This document shows, one piece after another, positions 17,293 to 25,974 of a stretch of 64,000 nucleotides of DNA; within the stretch, counting starts at the first letter, position 1; every line of letters begins with the position of its first letter. The DNA comes from Aureimonas altamirensis (GTDB lineage Bacteria > Pseudomonadota > Alphaproteobacteria > Rhizobiales > Rhizobiaceae): the NCBI RefSeq assembly GCF_023702225.1, contig NZ_JAMQCO010000004.1, positions 56,384 through 120,383 of the forward strand, written 5' to 3'. The notes beneath the pieces were generated by a model. It searched no databases, was not told where the DNA came from, and was given only the letters and a program-made list of their open reading frames with translations. Made by a program: the position numbers and the translations under genes.

Positions 17293-18896
17293 TCGGCCCC
17301 GGCGCGCTGCAACCGGCTGCAGACCTGCTCCGCTTCTGCGAAGCTCGGCGCTTCGGCCCTGACGCGATAGAATGTCCCGCGATTCTCCACCGCGGCGCTC
17401 TGGATGCTGAGCCGCGTCCCGGAGAGGATGTTGGCGTAGCGCAGCGAAGCATCGCGCAGGGCTTGCCGCGCCTGTGCCTCGCTCGGCTGGGCCGACAGTT
17501 GGACGTAGAACCCCGATCCGGTCGGCGCCGCCGGCATCGGAGCGGGGCGAGGCTCCGGCGCGAGCGCCGTTACAGTGGAAGCCGCCGAGGCGGAAGGCTC
17601 CGGAGCGGCGGCCGGACGACGGGCGGGCGCAGGCGTCGGCACGACGCTGACCTCCGGCGGCAGCGCCTCGGCCGATGGCGGCTCCACCGGCAGCGGCTGG
17701 GCCGCCGGCATGGACGTCGGCAGCGAGACCTGGCCGGATGCGAGCGCATCCCGCTCGGCCGTGGCGGATGCGATCAGCGCCGCCATCGGGTCTGCCTCGG
17801 CCGATGCCTGCCCGGCAGACGGATCGCCCTCGGATGCGGCGGCGGCCGGCGTCGAAGCCGCGGCTCCGACGATCGTTCCGTCCGGGCGCACTTCGACGGT
17901 GCGAACGCGGCGCGGCTCCAGCACGCCCGTCGCCCCTTCGGGCGCAGGGGCTGCGGCGCCGTCATCGCCGGCAAGCGCGGCCATCCGCGCATCGAGGTCG
18001 CTTTCGTTCAGCGGTATGCTGTTCTGGCCGATCGCCACGCCCGGCAACTCGAACGCGTCTTCGGCGGAGATGTCGACGGGCTCCTCCTCGGAGGCGATCA
18101 GCGCCTCCTGCGTCGGCGCTTGCGCACTCTGTCCGGTGGCGCGCTGGTAGACGGCCTTGTTCTGGTTCGGGATCTCCCGACCGCCCGGATCTTCCGGCCG
18201 GGTCTTGTACGGCTGGGTATCGGCTGCGATGACCAGCGGTTCGCCGCTGCCGCCTCCGCCGCCGAACAGGCTGTTCCAGGCGACGGCGGCGGCAATGCTG
18301 ATGAGGGCGACGCCGGCCACGCCGGAGACGAAGGTGACGCCGCGTCGGACACCGCCGCCGACTGCGGCAGGTCCGTGCGGACGCGCGCGACGACGCGCCA
18401 CCGGCGCGCCGGTGGCCTGTGCCGGATCGTCGTAGCTCTGGTCGTAATCATCCGCGCCGGCGGCTTCGTAAGCCGTGTCGACCGGTACCGCGCCGGCACC
18501 GTTGTGGGTGAAGGCGATATCGTAATCGGAAAAGGCAGCAGGCTGCGCCCCCTGGGCGGCGGATGCCCCCGCCCCCATGGCCGCCATCTCGCTGGCGATC
18601 AGCCTGTCGAAATCGTCCAGCACCGGGGCAGCTTCGGGCTGCTGCGCATAGGCGGAAACATGCGAGGCCGGAACGAAGGACGCCGTCTCGGCCGGGGAAG
18701 CGTCGCGCGGCTGGGCCGGCTCGCTGAGGTTGAACAGGGCCGCATCCATCTCGCGTGGCTGACGAGCGCCCACGGCGCGCTGCCCAGGCACCTGGACGGG
18801 CACCTGGCCGGCAGTTGCGCGCGGCTCCGCCGGCATGTCGCCGGATGCCTGCGGGGTCGCCCGACTGATGAAGCGAGAAACTGGCGGTTCCCTCAC
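17274..18896 (-). CDS. SPOR-domain cell-envelope protein
   Basis: This 540-residue protein has a long disordered N-terminal cytoplasmic part, one TM segment (FVSGVAGVALISIAAAVAW, near residue 190-210), a low-complexity A/P/E-rich periplasmic linker, and a C-terminal SPOR domain (about 463-540). SPOR domains bind denuded glycan strands at the division septum. It lies between argS and nagZ, as in other rhizobia, where it is annotated only as SPOR domain-containing protein. Confidence 0.88.
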   Translation of the reverse strand: MREPPVSRFISRATPQASGDMPAEPRATAGQVPVQVPGQRAVGARQPREMDAALFNLSEPAQPRDASPAETASFVPASHVSAYAQQPEAAPVLDDFDRLIASEMAAMGAGASAAQGAQPAAFSDYDIAFTHNGAGAVPVDTAYEAAGADDYDQSYDDPAQATGAPVARRRARPHGPAAVGGGVRRGVTFVSGVAGVALISIAAAVAWNSLFGGGGGSGEPLVIAADTQPYKTRPEDPGGREIPNQNKAVYQRATGQSAQAPTQEALIASEEEPVDISAEDAFELPGVAIGQNSIPLNESDLDARMAALAGDDGAAAPAPEGATGVLEPRRVRTVEVRPDGTIVGAAASTPAAAASEGDPSAGQASAEADPMAALIASATAERDALASGQVSLPTSMPAAQPLPVEPPSAEALPPEVSVVPTPAPARRPAAAPEPSASAASTVTALAPEPRPAPMPAAPTGSGFYVQLSAQPSEAQARQALRDASLRYANILSGTRLSIQSAAVENRGTFYRVRAEAPSFAEAEQVCSRLQRAGAECFVTR

Positions 18897-19092
18897 GCTG
18901 ACTCCCTACCATGCTCTTGCGGGAATAGAAGCCACGCCCATGGCAGGTCACAGCGGCGGCGCAAGCCGGCACACGTACTGGCCTTGCCTGAGGCGGGGTC
19001 CCCTTCCCGGCCCGCCTGCCTTCGGCAAGGCGGAACTTCCGCTAATAATACAACGCGCTAGGGGATGATCTTGGTGAAAACATGATGGCTCG

Positions 19093-20844
19093 TCAGCGCA
19101 TTTCCCGTGGTGCGGATGCGCCGACCAGCGCAAGCCCACGGCCGATGACGAGCGCAACTGCCTGTACAAGCCCGAGACGCGCTGCGGTCAATATCGGATC
19201 GTCAGACCTAACAAAGCGTAAATCCGGCTGATCCTTGCCGCGATTATACTGGCTGTGGAACGTCTGCGCGACATCGTACAGGTAGAATGCGACGCGGTGC
19301 GGCTCTTTCGCTTCCGCGGCCTGCCGGACCAACCGGGGAAACTCCGCCAACTTGCGGATCAGCGCCAGCTCGCTGTCGTCGGATAGGCGGGAGACGGTCT
19401 CGGCATCCAGCGACGAGAAGTTGATATCCGAGATCCCCTCCGCCTCGGCCTGCCGCATGATGGAGGCTGTCCGGGCGTAGGCATACTGGACATAGAAGAC
19501 GGGATTCTCGCGCGATTGCTCGGTCACCTTCTGGAAGTCGAAATCCAGCGGGGCGTCGCTCTTGCGAAACAGCATCATGAAGCGCACGGGGTCGCGCCCG
19601 ACCTCGGCCACGACGTCGGCCAGGGTGACGAAGTCGCCGGCGCGCTTCGACATGCGGACCGGCTCGCCGTTGCGGAACAGCTTGACCAGTTGGCACAGCA
19701 CCACGTCCAGCTTGGCCGTTCCGCCGGAAACTGCACGGGCCACCGCCTCCAGACGCTTGACGTAACCGCCGTGGTCGGCGCCCAGCACGTAGACCATCTC
19801 GTCGAAGCCGCGCGCGAACTTGTCGGCGAAATAGGCGACGTCGGCCGCGAAATAGGTGTAGCTGCCGTCAGACTTGACCAGCGGCCGATCCATGTCGTCG
19901 CCCACCTCGGTGGAGCGGAACAGGGTCTGCTCGCGGTCTTCCCAGTCTTCCGGCGTCTGCCCTTTCGGCGGCGGCAGCGTGCCCTGGTAGACGTAGCCCT
20001 TTTCGCGCAGGGCCTCGACGGCGGTGGCGATACGCCCGCCATTGTCCGCGTGCAGCGTGCGCTCCGAAAAGAAGACGTCATGCTCTATGCCGAGGAGCTT
20101 CAGGTCATCGCGGATCGACAGCATCATCGCGTCGATCGAATAGTCCGATACGATGGGCAGCCATTCGGCCTCGGGCATATCGAGAAGCGTGCGCTGGTAG
20201 CGGATCGCCAGCGCCACACCCACGGCCTTCAGATAGTCGCCGGGATAGAGGCCGGCCGGGATCTCCCCGATCTCCTCGCCAAGCGCCTCGCGGTAGCGCA
20301 GGTAGGCCGACCGCGCGAGCACGCCGATCTGCGCCCCCGCATCGTTGATGTAGTATTCCTTGACCACCTCGTCGCCGGCGAAGGCGCCGATATTCGCGAT
20401 GGCGTCGCCCACCACCGCGCCGCGGCAGTGGCCGACATGCAGCGGGCCGGTCGGGTTGGCGGAAACGTATTCGACGTTCACGCGGCGGCCCGTGGGGGCG
20501 CCGCGCCCGTAATCCTCGCCCAGCGCCAGCAGCGCCGCGAGATGGCGATGCCAATAGGCGGGCGACAGGCGCAGATTGATGAAGCCGGGGCCGGCCACTT
20601 CAGCGGCCAGAACGTCCGTATCCGGACGCAGTCGCTCGGCAAGCTCTTCGGCCAGCTCGCGCGGCTTTCGCCCCAGGGGCTTGGCGAGCACCATCGCAGC
20701 ATTGGTCGCCAGGTCGCCGTGGCTCGGATCGCGCGGGGGCTCTACCGTTACGCGCGCCAGCTCGGCCTCGGAAAGCTCCGCGGATGCGTCGACGGAGGCG
20801 ACGGCACTGCGCACCCGCGCCTCGAAATCGGTAAAGACGTTCAT
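19093..20844 (-). CDS. argS: Arginine-tRNA ligase
   Basis: This 583-residue class I synthetase has the HIGH-type motif HVGH at 136-139 within [16 protein letters not shown]. The KMSKS-equivalent [10 protein letters not shown] is reduced, as in most ArgRS. The N-terminal ArgRS-specific domain and the C-terminal anticodon-binding DALR domain are complete. It starts 30 bp after dgt on the same strand. Confidence 0.97.
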   Translation of the reverse strand: MNVFTDFEARVRSAVASVDASAELSEAELARVTVEPPRDPSHGDLATNAAMVLAKPLGRKPRELAEELAERLRPDTDVLAAEVAGPGFINLRLSPAYWHRHLAALLALGEDYGRGAPTGRRVNVEYVSANPTGPLHVGHCRGAVVGDAIANIGAFAGDEVVKEYYINDAGAQIGVLARSAYLRYREALGEEIGEIPAGLYPGDYLKAVGVALAIRYQRTLLDMPEAEWLPIVSDYSIDAMMLSIRDDLKLLGIEHDVFFSERTLHADNGGRIATAVEALREKGYVYQGTLPPPKGQTPEDWEDREQTLFRSTEVGDDMDRPLVKSDGSYTYFAADVAYFADKFARGFDEMVYVLGADHGGYVKRLEAVARAVSGGTAKLDVVLCQLVKLFRNGEPVRMSKRAGDFVTLADVVAEVGRDPVRFMMLFRKSDAPLDFDFQKVTEQSRENPVFYVQYAYARTASIMRQAEAEGISDINFSSLDAETVSRLSDDSELALIRKLAEFPRLVRQAAEAKEPHRVAFYLYDVAQTFHSQYNRGKDQPDLRFVRSDDPILTAARLGLVQAVALVIGRGLALVGASAPREMR

Positions 20845-20874
20845 GACGTTCCCAGCCTGTTCAGACCGGCGCGC

Positions 20875-22071
20875 CTAACGCAAATCGACGGTTTCGTCAA
20901 ACAGACGGCGGTATTCCGCCAGGGCGTAGGTGTCCGTCATCCCCGCAAGATAATCCGCCACAGTTCGTGCGCCGGCGCCCGTGGTCTCCTCGGCGCCCCA
21001 TCCTGTTCCCATCTCGCGGGGCGCGGCCAGATAGGCCTCGAACAATTTCTCGACCACGCCTTCGGCGCGCCGCATCACGCGCATCACCGTCTCGTTGCGA
21101 TAAACCCTGCGGAACAGAAAACTGCGCGTTTCATCGACGGCGCGTCGCATGCCACCGGAAAAGGCCACGATTTCGCGCGCATTGTCGCGCACGTCGCCAA
21201 GCGAGCGGATGCCGTCCTGGCGCAGGCGCAGCGTCGTTTGCGACAGGACGTCCTCCACCATGCGTGTAATGTGCCGTCGCATGATCTCGTGCCCCGTGCG
21301 CGCGGGGGAAAGGCCCGGCCACGCCTGTCGCACCTCGGCAAGGATCGAGCCGGCCAGCGGAAGCTCCTCCAGGTCGCCCAACTCGATCAGTCCGGCGCGC
21401 AATCCATCGTCCAGATCGTGCGTGTTGTAGGCGATATCGTCGGATATCGCCGCGGCTTGCGCCTCCAGGCTGGCGAACCGGCCGAGGTCCAGCGGAAAGA
21501 CCGCATCGAATTGCAGGATGGGCGGCGCGACGGGCCGCCCCCCGGAGCGTGGCCCGGTCAGCGGGCCATTATGCTTGACCAGCCCCTCCAGCGTCTCGAA
21601 TGTCAGGTTGAGCCCGTCGAAGGCCGCGTAATGGCGCTCCAGCGCGGTCACGATCCGCAATGTCTGCGCATTGTGATCGAAGCCACCCTGCCCGTCCATG
21701 CACCGGTCCAGCGCCCGTTCCCCGGCGTGGCCGAACGGGGTGTGGCCGAAATCATGCGCAAGGGCCAGCGCCTCGGTCAGGTCCTCGTCCAGCCGCAGCG
21801 CACGGGCCAGCGCCCGGGCGATCTGCGAAACCTCGATCGTGTGCGTCAGGCGGGTGCGGAAATGATCTCCCTCGTGCGAGACGAACACCTGCGTCTTGTG
21901 CTTGAGACGACGGAATGCGGTGGAATGAACGATGCGGTCGCGATCGCGCTGGAACGGCGTACGCGTCGGGCTGGCGGCTTCCGCCACGAGCCGCCCGCGA
22001 GAGCCGGCCGCGTCCGTGGCGAAGGACGCCAGCGGCTCGCGTCCGAACCCGTGCTCAAGATCGTGCGCCAT
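20875..22071 (-). CDS. dgt: Deoxyguanosinetriphosphate triphosphohydrolase-like protein
   Basis: This 398-residue HD-domain dNTPase has [34 protein letters not shown] and the HD pair in [18 protein letters not shown]. It hydrolyses dNTPs to deoxynucleosides and tripolyphosphate. The length fits the shorter dGTPase-like subfamily found upstream of argS in rhizobia. It is divergent from erpA with a 122-bp shared promoter region. Confidence 0.94.
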   Translation of the reverse strand: MAHDLEHGFGREPLASFATDAAGSRGRLVAEAASPTRTPFQRDRDRIVHSTAFRRLKHKTQVFVSHEGDHFRTRLTHTIEVSQIARALARALRLDEDLTEALALAHDFGHTPFGHAGERALDRCMDGQGGFDHNAQTLRIVTALERHYAAFDGLNLTFETLEGLVKHNGPLTGPRSGGRPVAPPILQFDAVFPLDLGRFASLEAQAAAISDDIAYNTHDLDDGLRAGLIELGDLEELPLAGSILAEVRQAWPGLSPARTGHEIMRRHITRMVEDVLSQTTLRLRQDGIRSLGDVRDNAREIVAFSGGMRRAVDETRSFLFRRVYRNETVMRVMRRAEGVVEKLFEAYLAAPREMGTGWGAEETTGAGARTVADYLAGMTDTYALAEYRRLFDETVDLR

Positions 22072-22193
22072 CGGCTTCCTTTCGGCTGCGGCCCATACCC
22101 GCCGGCGCGCCGTTGACCCGGCGCTGGGGCGTCCATACTTTAGGAGCGTTGTTCCAACAAGAAGAGGCCGGGGCGGATGCCCCGGAAACGTCC

Positions 22194-22529
22194 ATGAGCG
22201 ACGGCACCACGGTTCAGGTATCGGACGCCGCGATCAAGCGCATCTCCACCATCCTCAGCTCTGCCGGCGGCGCCAATGCGCTTCGCATATCGGTCGAGGG
22301 CGGCGGCTGCTCCGGCTTCTCGTACAAATACGATCTTACCGAGACCGGCGAACCGGACGATCTCGTGATCGAGCGCGATGGCGCCCGCGTGCTCATCGAC
22401 CAGATATCCCTTCCCTATCTGGAAGGGTCGGTCGTCGACTTCGTGGACGATCTGATGGGGCAATCCTTCCAGATCCGCAATCCCAACGCCGTGGCGTCCT
22501 GTGGCTGTGGTACGAGCTTCTCCATATGA
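22194..22529 (+). CDS. erpA: Iron-sulfur cluster insertion protein ErpA (A-type carrier)
   Basis: This 111-residue A-type carrier has the three conserved cysteines: [12 protein letters not shown] in the middle and SCGCGTSF at the C-terminus. It delivers Fe-S clusters to apoproteins. The ATG at 22194 begins at the family's usual N-terminus. The stop overlaps the xthA start by 4 bp (ATGA). Confidence 0.94.
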   Translation: MSDGTTVQVSDAAIKRISTILSSAGGANALRISVEGGGCSGFSYKYDLTETGEPDDLVIERDGARVLIDQISLPYLEGSVVDFVDDLMGQSFQIRNPNAVASCGCGTSFSI

Positions 22530-23317
22530 CGCTGGTCGCGACCTGGAACATCAATGGCGTCAAGGCGCGGATCGACGCGCTTCTAGCGTGGCTCGCCGAA
22601 CGCAAGCCCGACATCGCCTGCCTGCAGGAAATCAAAAGCGTCGACGAAGGGTTTCCCCGCAACGAGATCGAAGCACTCGGCTATCACGTCGAAACCCACG
22701 GCCAGAAAGGCTTCAACGGCGTTGCGCTCCTGTCGCGTCGGGCGCCGCTGGAGATGGGCGCCGAGCGCGGCCTGCCGGGCGACGACGACGATGTCCAGTC
22801 GCGACTCATCGAAGGGCTGTTTCCCCTGGCCGATGGGGGCCGAATTCGCGTCTCGTGCCTCTATTTGCCGAACGGCAACCCCATGGGAACGGAGAAATTC
22901 GACTACAAGCTGGCCTGGATGCGCCGGCTCGAGGCCCATGCGGCGCGGCGGCTGGAAGAGGAAATCCCCTTTGTGATGGCCGGAGACTACAACATCATTC
23001 CGGAGCCCAAGGACGCGAAGAACCCGGCTGCATGGGTCGACGACGCGCTGTTCCAGCCCGAAAGCCGGGCCGCCTATCGCCGCCTCGTCAACCTCGGCAT
23101 GACGGACGCCGTCCGCGCCACGACCGACCGGAAGGAGATTTTCACCTTCTGGGATTACCAGGCGGGCGCCTGGCAGAAGAACAACGGCATCCGGATCGAC
23201 CATCTGCTTCTATCGCCGGAAGCGGCATCGCGGCTGCGTTCGGTGGGTATCGATGCGCATGTGCGCGGATGGGAGAAGCCCTCCGATCACGTCCCCGTTG
23301 TGGCGGAGTTCCACTGA
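22526..23317 (+). CDS. xthA: Exodeoxyribonuclease III
   Basis: This 263-residue AP endonuclease/3'-5' exonuclease acts in base excision repair. It shows ATWNINGVKARI at the N-terminus, CLQEIK with the metal-binding Glu, AGDYNIIPE, and the catalytic SDHVPV at the C-terminus. It is translationally coupled to erpA and ends 7 bp from the convergent exoR stop, so there is almost no spacer. Confidence 0.96.
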   Translation: MTLVATWNINGVKARIDALLAWLAERKPDIACLQEIKSVDEGFPRNEIEALGYHVETHGQKGFNGVALLSRRAPLEMGAERGLPGDDDDVQSRLIEGLFPLADGGRIRVSCLYLPNGNPMGTEKFDYKLAWMRRLEAHAARRLEEEIPFVMAGDYNIIPEPKDAKNPAAWVDDALFQPESRAAYRRLVNLGMTDAVRATTDRKEIFTFWDYQAGAWQKNNGIRIDHLLLSPEAASRLRSVGIDAHVRGWEKPSDHVPVVAEFH

Positions 23318-23324
23318 CGAAAAA

Positions 23325-24146
23325 TCAGGGAAGGTCGATCAGGGGACCTTCGGACTGAGAGAAGGCCAGTGCCGTGCGCCTTTCGTCCTCGCTGCTGAGC
23401 GAGAACGCCTCTTCCTGCAAGGGCTGGATCCAGCTTCGCTCGTCCGGAGCGGCGTCGCGCAATGCGCGCGTCAGCATGGCGAGGCCGCGCACGGGCTCCG
23501 GCCGGATGGCGATGGCCTTGCCATCGAAGATCAGGTAGCCCAGCAGCGCCTCGGCCCGCGGAAAGCCCTTGTGAGAAGCCAGCTTGAGCCATCGCGCGGC
23601 CTGGCGCGCGTTGGCCTTGCCACCCTCGCCCGCCAGAAGCATGCGCCCAAGCTCGAACTGGGCGCGCGCATCGCCGAAATAGGAAGCGGCGTGGCTGTAC
23701 AAGGCACGCGCCTGCGCTGCATCCTCGTGAACGGGCGTGCCGGGTATTCCCTTGCGGAAATACTCGGCCAGCGCGATCACCGCGCTGGACACATAGGCCG
23801 CGTTGGTGGATCCGGACGTCTCGTCATCCTGGTCGCGGACGATCCGCTCGAACATCTGGAACGCCTGATAGTCGTCCTCGGGCACGCCGTCGCCATCGGC
23901 ATACATCTGCCCGAGTTTCCAGCGGGCACCGGGGTGGCCCTGGTCGGCGGCGAAGCGGAGAGCCTCGAACGCCTCCACCTTCTCGCCGCGCTTGTAGGCA
24001 TTGAAACCGAGCGCGAAGACCTCTCCCGGCGACATGCCGGTGATCTCGTCGAACGGGGCATCCAGAGCATGGGCTGGAATCGGGGCGGCGGTGCTGGCGG
24101 TCAGCACCATCAAGCAACCCATTACCCGTCCCACGACATGCCTCAC
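23325..24146 (-). CDS. exoR: Sel1-repeat periplasmic regulator ExoR
   Basis: This 273-residue protein has an N-terminal signal peptide (ending near AHA) and Sel1-like repeats over most of its length, e.g. GARWKLGQMYADGDGVPEDDYQAF and AQFELGRMLLAGEGGKANARQAARWLKLA. These match my recollection of ExoR of Sinorhizobium and Agrobacterium, which binds and restrains the ExoS sensor of the ExoS-ChvI system and so represses exopolysaccharide. The xthA/dgt neighbourhood is also that of rhizobial exoR. No exoS or chvI is in the window. Confidence 0.85.
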   Translation of the reverse strand: MRHVVGRVMGCLMVLTASTAAPIPAHALDAPFDEITGMSPGEVFALGFNAYKRGEKVEAFEALRFAADQGHPGARWKLGQMYADGDGVPEDDYQAFQMFERIVRDQDDETSGSTNAAYVSSAVIALAEYFRKGIPGTPVHEDAAQARALYSHAASYFGDARAQFELGRMLLAGEGGKANARQAARWLKLASHKGFPRAEALLGYLIFDGKAIAIRPEPVRGLAMLTRALRDAAPDERSWIQPLQEEAFSLSSEDERRTALAFSQSEGPLIDLP

Positions 24147-24384
24147 CGCGATGCTCCACCCGTTCCATCGATGCCGGCAGCAGGTTCCATGACGGAAGCT
24201 TCAATCTGCCGTGTCGGCATTTGAAGTGATGCCCGTTTATGGCAGCAGCGCGGCATTGCCAGTGTTCGAATCTATAGCCGATGCTGTTTTGCAATGGTGT
24301 TGCCGCCGGACAACATAGGTTGCTGCGGAGCTGGGATGGAAAACGCTTCGTTACCAATCCCAGGCGATACCCAAACGGCAGAAA

Positions 24385-24409
24385 GGGTGCGCAAAATACT
24401 CGCGCACCC
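24385..24409 (-). terminator. Stem-loop after the FadL-type gene
   Basis: GGGTGCGC (24385-24392) pairs perfectly with GCGCACCC (24402-24409), about 30 bp after the stop codon of the minus-strand FadL gene. On that strand it is followed by TTTCTG, a weak U-tract. The remaining 24147-24384 stretch shows no gene that I can support and holds the exoR promoter region. Confidence 0.6.
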
Positions 24410-24437
24410 CAGTTTCAGCAATCACTTATTGCCGATC

Positions 24438-25721
24438 TTAGAAGTTCAGCTTGAAGGATGCGGTTGCAGCGTAAACCCAGTCGTCCCCGACTTCGGCGTT
24501 GAAGATGGCGCCCCTGTCCACCGACTGCGATCCATCGGTCCAGTAGCCGACCAGGCCGCCGACGCGAATCTCGCCGAAGTTCTGCTTGAATGAGACGCCG
24601 CCGGACACCGTATAGAGGTCCGTATAGGTCGTTTCCGCTCCGGTGGAGACACCGCTGTCATAGCCCAGCATGACGGCTGCTGAGATTTGGTCGTTGAAGG
24701 CGCGGCCGAGGCCGACCTGTACGGTGTAGCCGTCATCCCAGTAGTAGGGGCTGTCGTTCTGGCTCGTGCCACGGGCAGAGACGTAGTTGGTCAGGACGTT
24801 GCGGTTGGTGCTCCAATCCGTCCAGCGGAAGCTGGCCAGCAGCAGCGTATCTTCCGCAATGCCGGTCTGAAAATTCACATACAGGCTCTGCGGGCTCGTT
24901 ACCGTGTTCAGGAACGCCTCGCCGCTGGTGACGGCCGTACCGGGAGCCGGAATGAGCGGCGAGCTGGGAAGCTGGATCGTGGCGCCCGTCAGCGGGTTGA
25001 TGACGAAGGCAGGGCCGCTGACAGTTGCGACACCGGTGCCTTCAGGCCGATCGTGCTTCACTTCGGAGCGATAGAGTATCTGCGCGCGAAGGGCTATCTC
25101 CGGCTTCTCGTAGGCCAGGCCGACGCGATAGCCGGTCTCATAGTCGCTGCGGGCATCGACCGAGAGCGAGATCGGCAGGCGGACGGGAAGGCCGTTCGGG
25201 AGCGTCGTGCCCGTCGGGGTCGAGCCAAGGCTGGTACCCTCGAAGTTGAAGTCCTCGAAGAAAACGCCGCCCAACAGGCTGAAGCGGCCGATATCCGCAT
25301 CGTAACTGGCGCGGCAGGTAAGGCCCCACTCGTTGGAATCGAAGCCGAGGTCGCGCACGGCCGATCCGGTGTCGCTTGCAGGTTGCGCACCGCCCGGCAA
25401 GCCGGAGTAATTCGCTTCCGCCGCGAAGCTTTCGATGTAGGTGCCGGCGCAGGCGAAGGGCCCGTTCCCGAACTTGATGGCGGGGCTCGGCAGGCGGTAG
25501 CTGCCGGTATACTGGCCGTAATCGCCGGACACGCCTTCGATGGACGAGAAACCGCGCTCGGGGCTGACATAGGTCAGGCCGAAGCGAGCCGAGAACATCC
25601 CCGGCTCGTACAGGATATCCGTATCGGCGATACCACGCTGGAAGCCCGCCGCCGAAGCGGCGCCCGATCCCGCTGCCACGAACATCGCGGCCGATGCCAG
25701 AAGCCCACCCAGTTTACGCAT
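24438..25721 (-). CDS. Outer membrane protein, OmpP1/FadL-type porin
   Basis: This 427-residue protein begins with a cleavable signal peptide (residues 1-24, ending ASA). It continues as alternating beta-strand sequence with aromatic girdle residues and ends in Phe (FKLNF), as outer-membrane barrels do. ALRAQILYRSEVKHDRPEGT and the ARFGLTYVSPERGFSS-type N-terminal region fit FadL transporters of hydrophobic compounds. The substrate cannot be told. It is a single-gene unit with its own upstream region and terminator. Confidence 0.85.
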   Translation of the reverse strand: MRKLGGLLASAAMFVAAGSGAASAAGFQRGIADTDILYEPGMFSARFGLTYVSPERGFSSIEGVSGDYGQYTGSYRLPSPAIKFGNGPFACAGTYIESFAAEANYSGLPGGAQPASDTGSAVRDLGFDSNEWGLTCRASYDADIGRFSLLGGVFFEDFNFEGTSLGSTPTGTTLPNGLPVRLPISLSVDARSDYETGYRVGLAYEKPEIALRAQILYRSEVKHDRPEGTGVATVSGPAFVINPLTGATIQLPSSPLIPAPGTAVTSGEAFLNTVTSPQSLYVNFQTGIAEDTLLLASFRWTDWSTNRNVLTNYVSARGTSQNDSPYYWDDGYTVQVGLGRAFNDQISAAVMLGYDSGVSTGAETTYTDLYTVSGGVSFKQNFGEIRVGGLVGYWTDGSQSVDRGAIFNAEVGDDWVYAATASFKLNF

Positions 25722-25881
25722 GTTGAATTCCCCCCCTTATGGATGCCGCCAAGCGCCGACATTCCTTTCATGCGACGGTATGATGTCGCGCAGAATTTGC
25801 AACACCGGCGGTATCGGTGCAGACAAATCCTGAATACTAAGGCCCGATATTAGAAATCTTCCATTTCCTTTTGTTTATCTT

Positions 25882-25917
25882 ACAAAAAACAGGCAGGAAG
25901 CTGCCGCCACCTGCCTG
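25882..25917 (-). terminator. Rho-independent terminator of valS
   Basis: CAGGCAGG (25890-25897) pairs with CCTGCCTG (25910-25917). On the minus strand the stem is followed by TTTTTTGT. It lies 58 bp after the valS stop codon. Confidence 0.9.
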
Positions 25918-25974
25918 CATCGTTCTTCCGTTTACGGAAGAGTTAGCTATGTATGTTGCAACGGAACAACAGGT

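Noticed and set aside
17463-19061. 532-codon plus-strand frame over the SPOR gene
   Set aside because: Arg/Gly-rich antisense of the SPOR-domain protein; no homology-type motifs.
19516-22116. 866-codon plus-strand frame over argS and dgt
   Set aside because: Antisense shadow of two well-supported genes. Its size is a result of GC-rich third-codon bias.
24147-24437. Additional small gene between exoR and the FadL gene
   Set aside because: Short frames exist, but none has a ribosome site, a normal composition or a recognisable motif.
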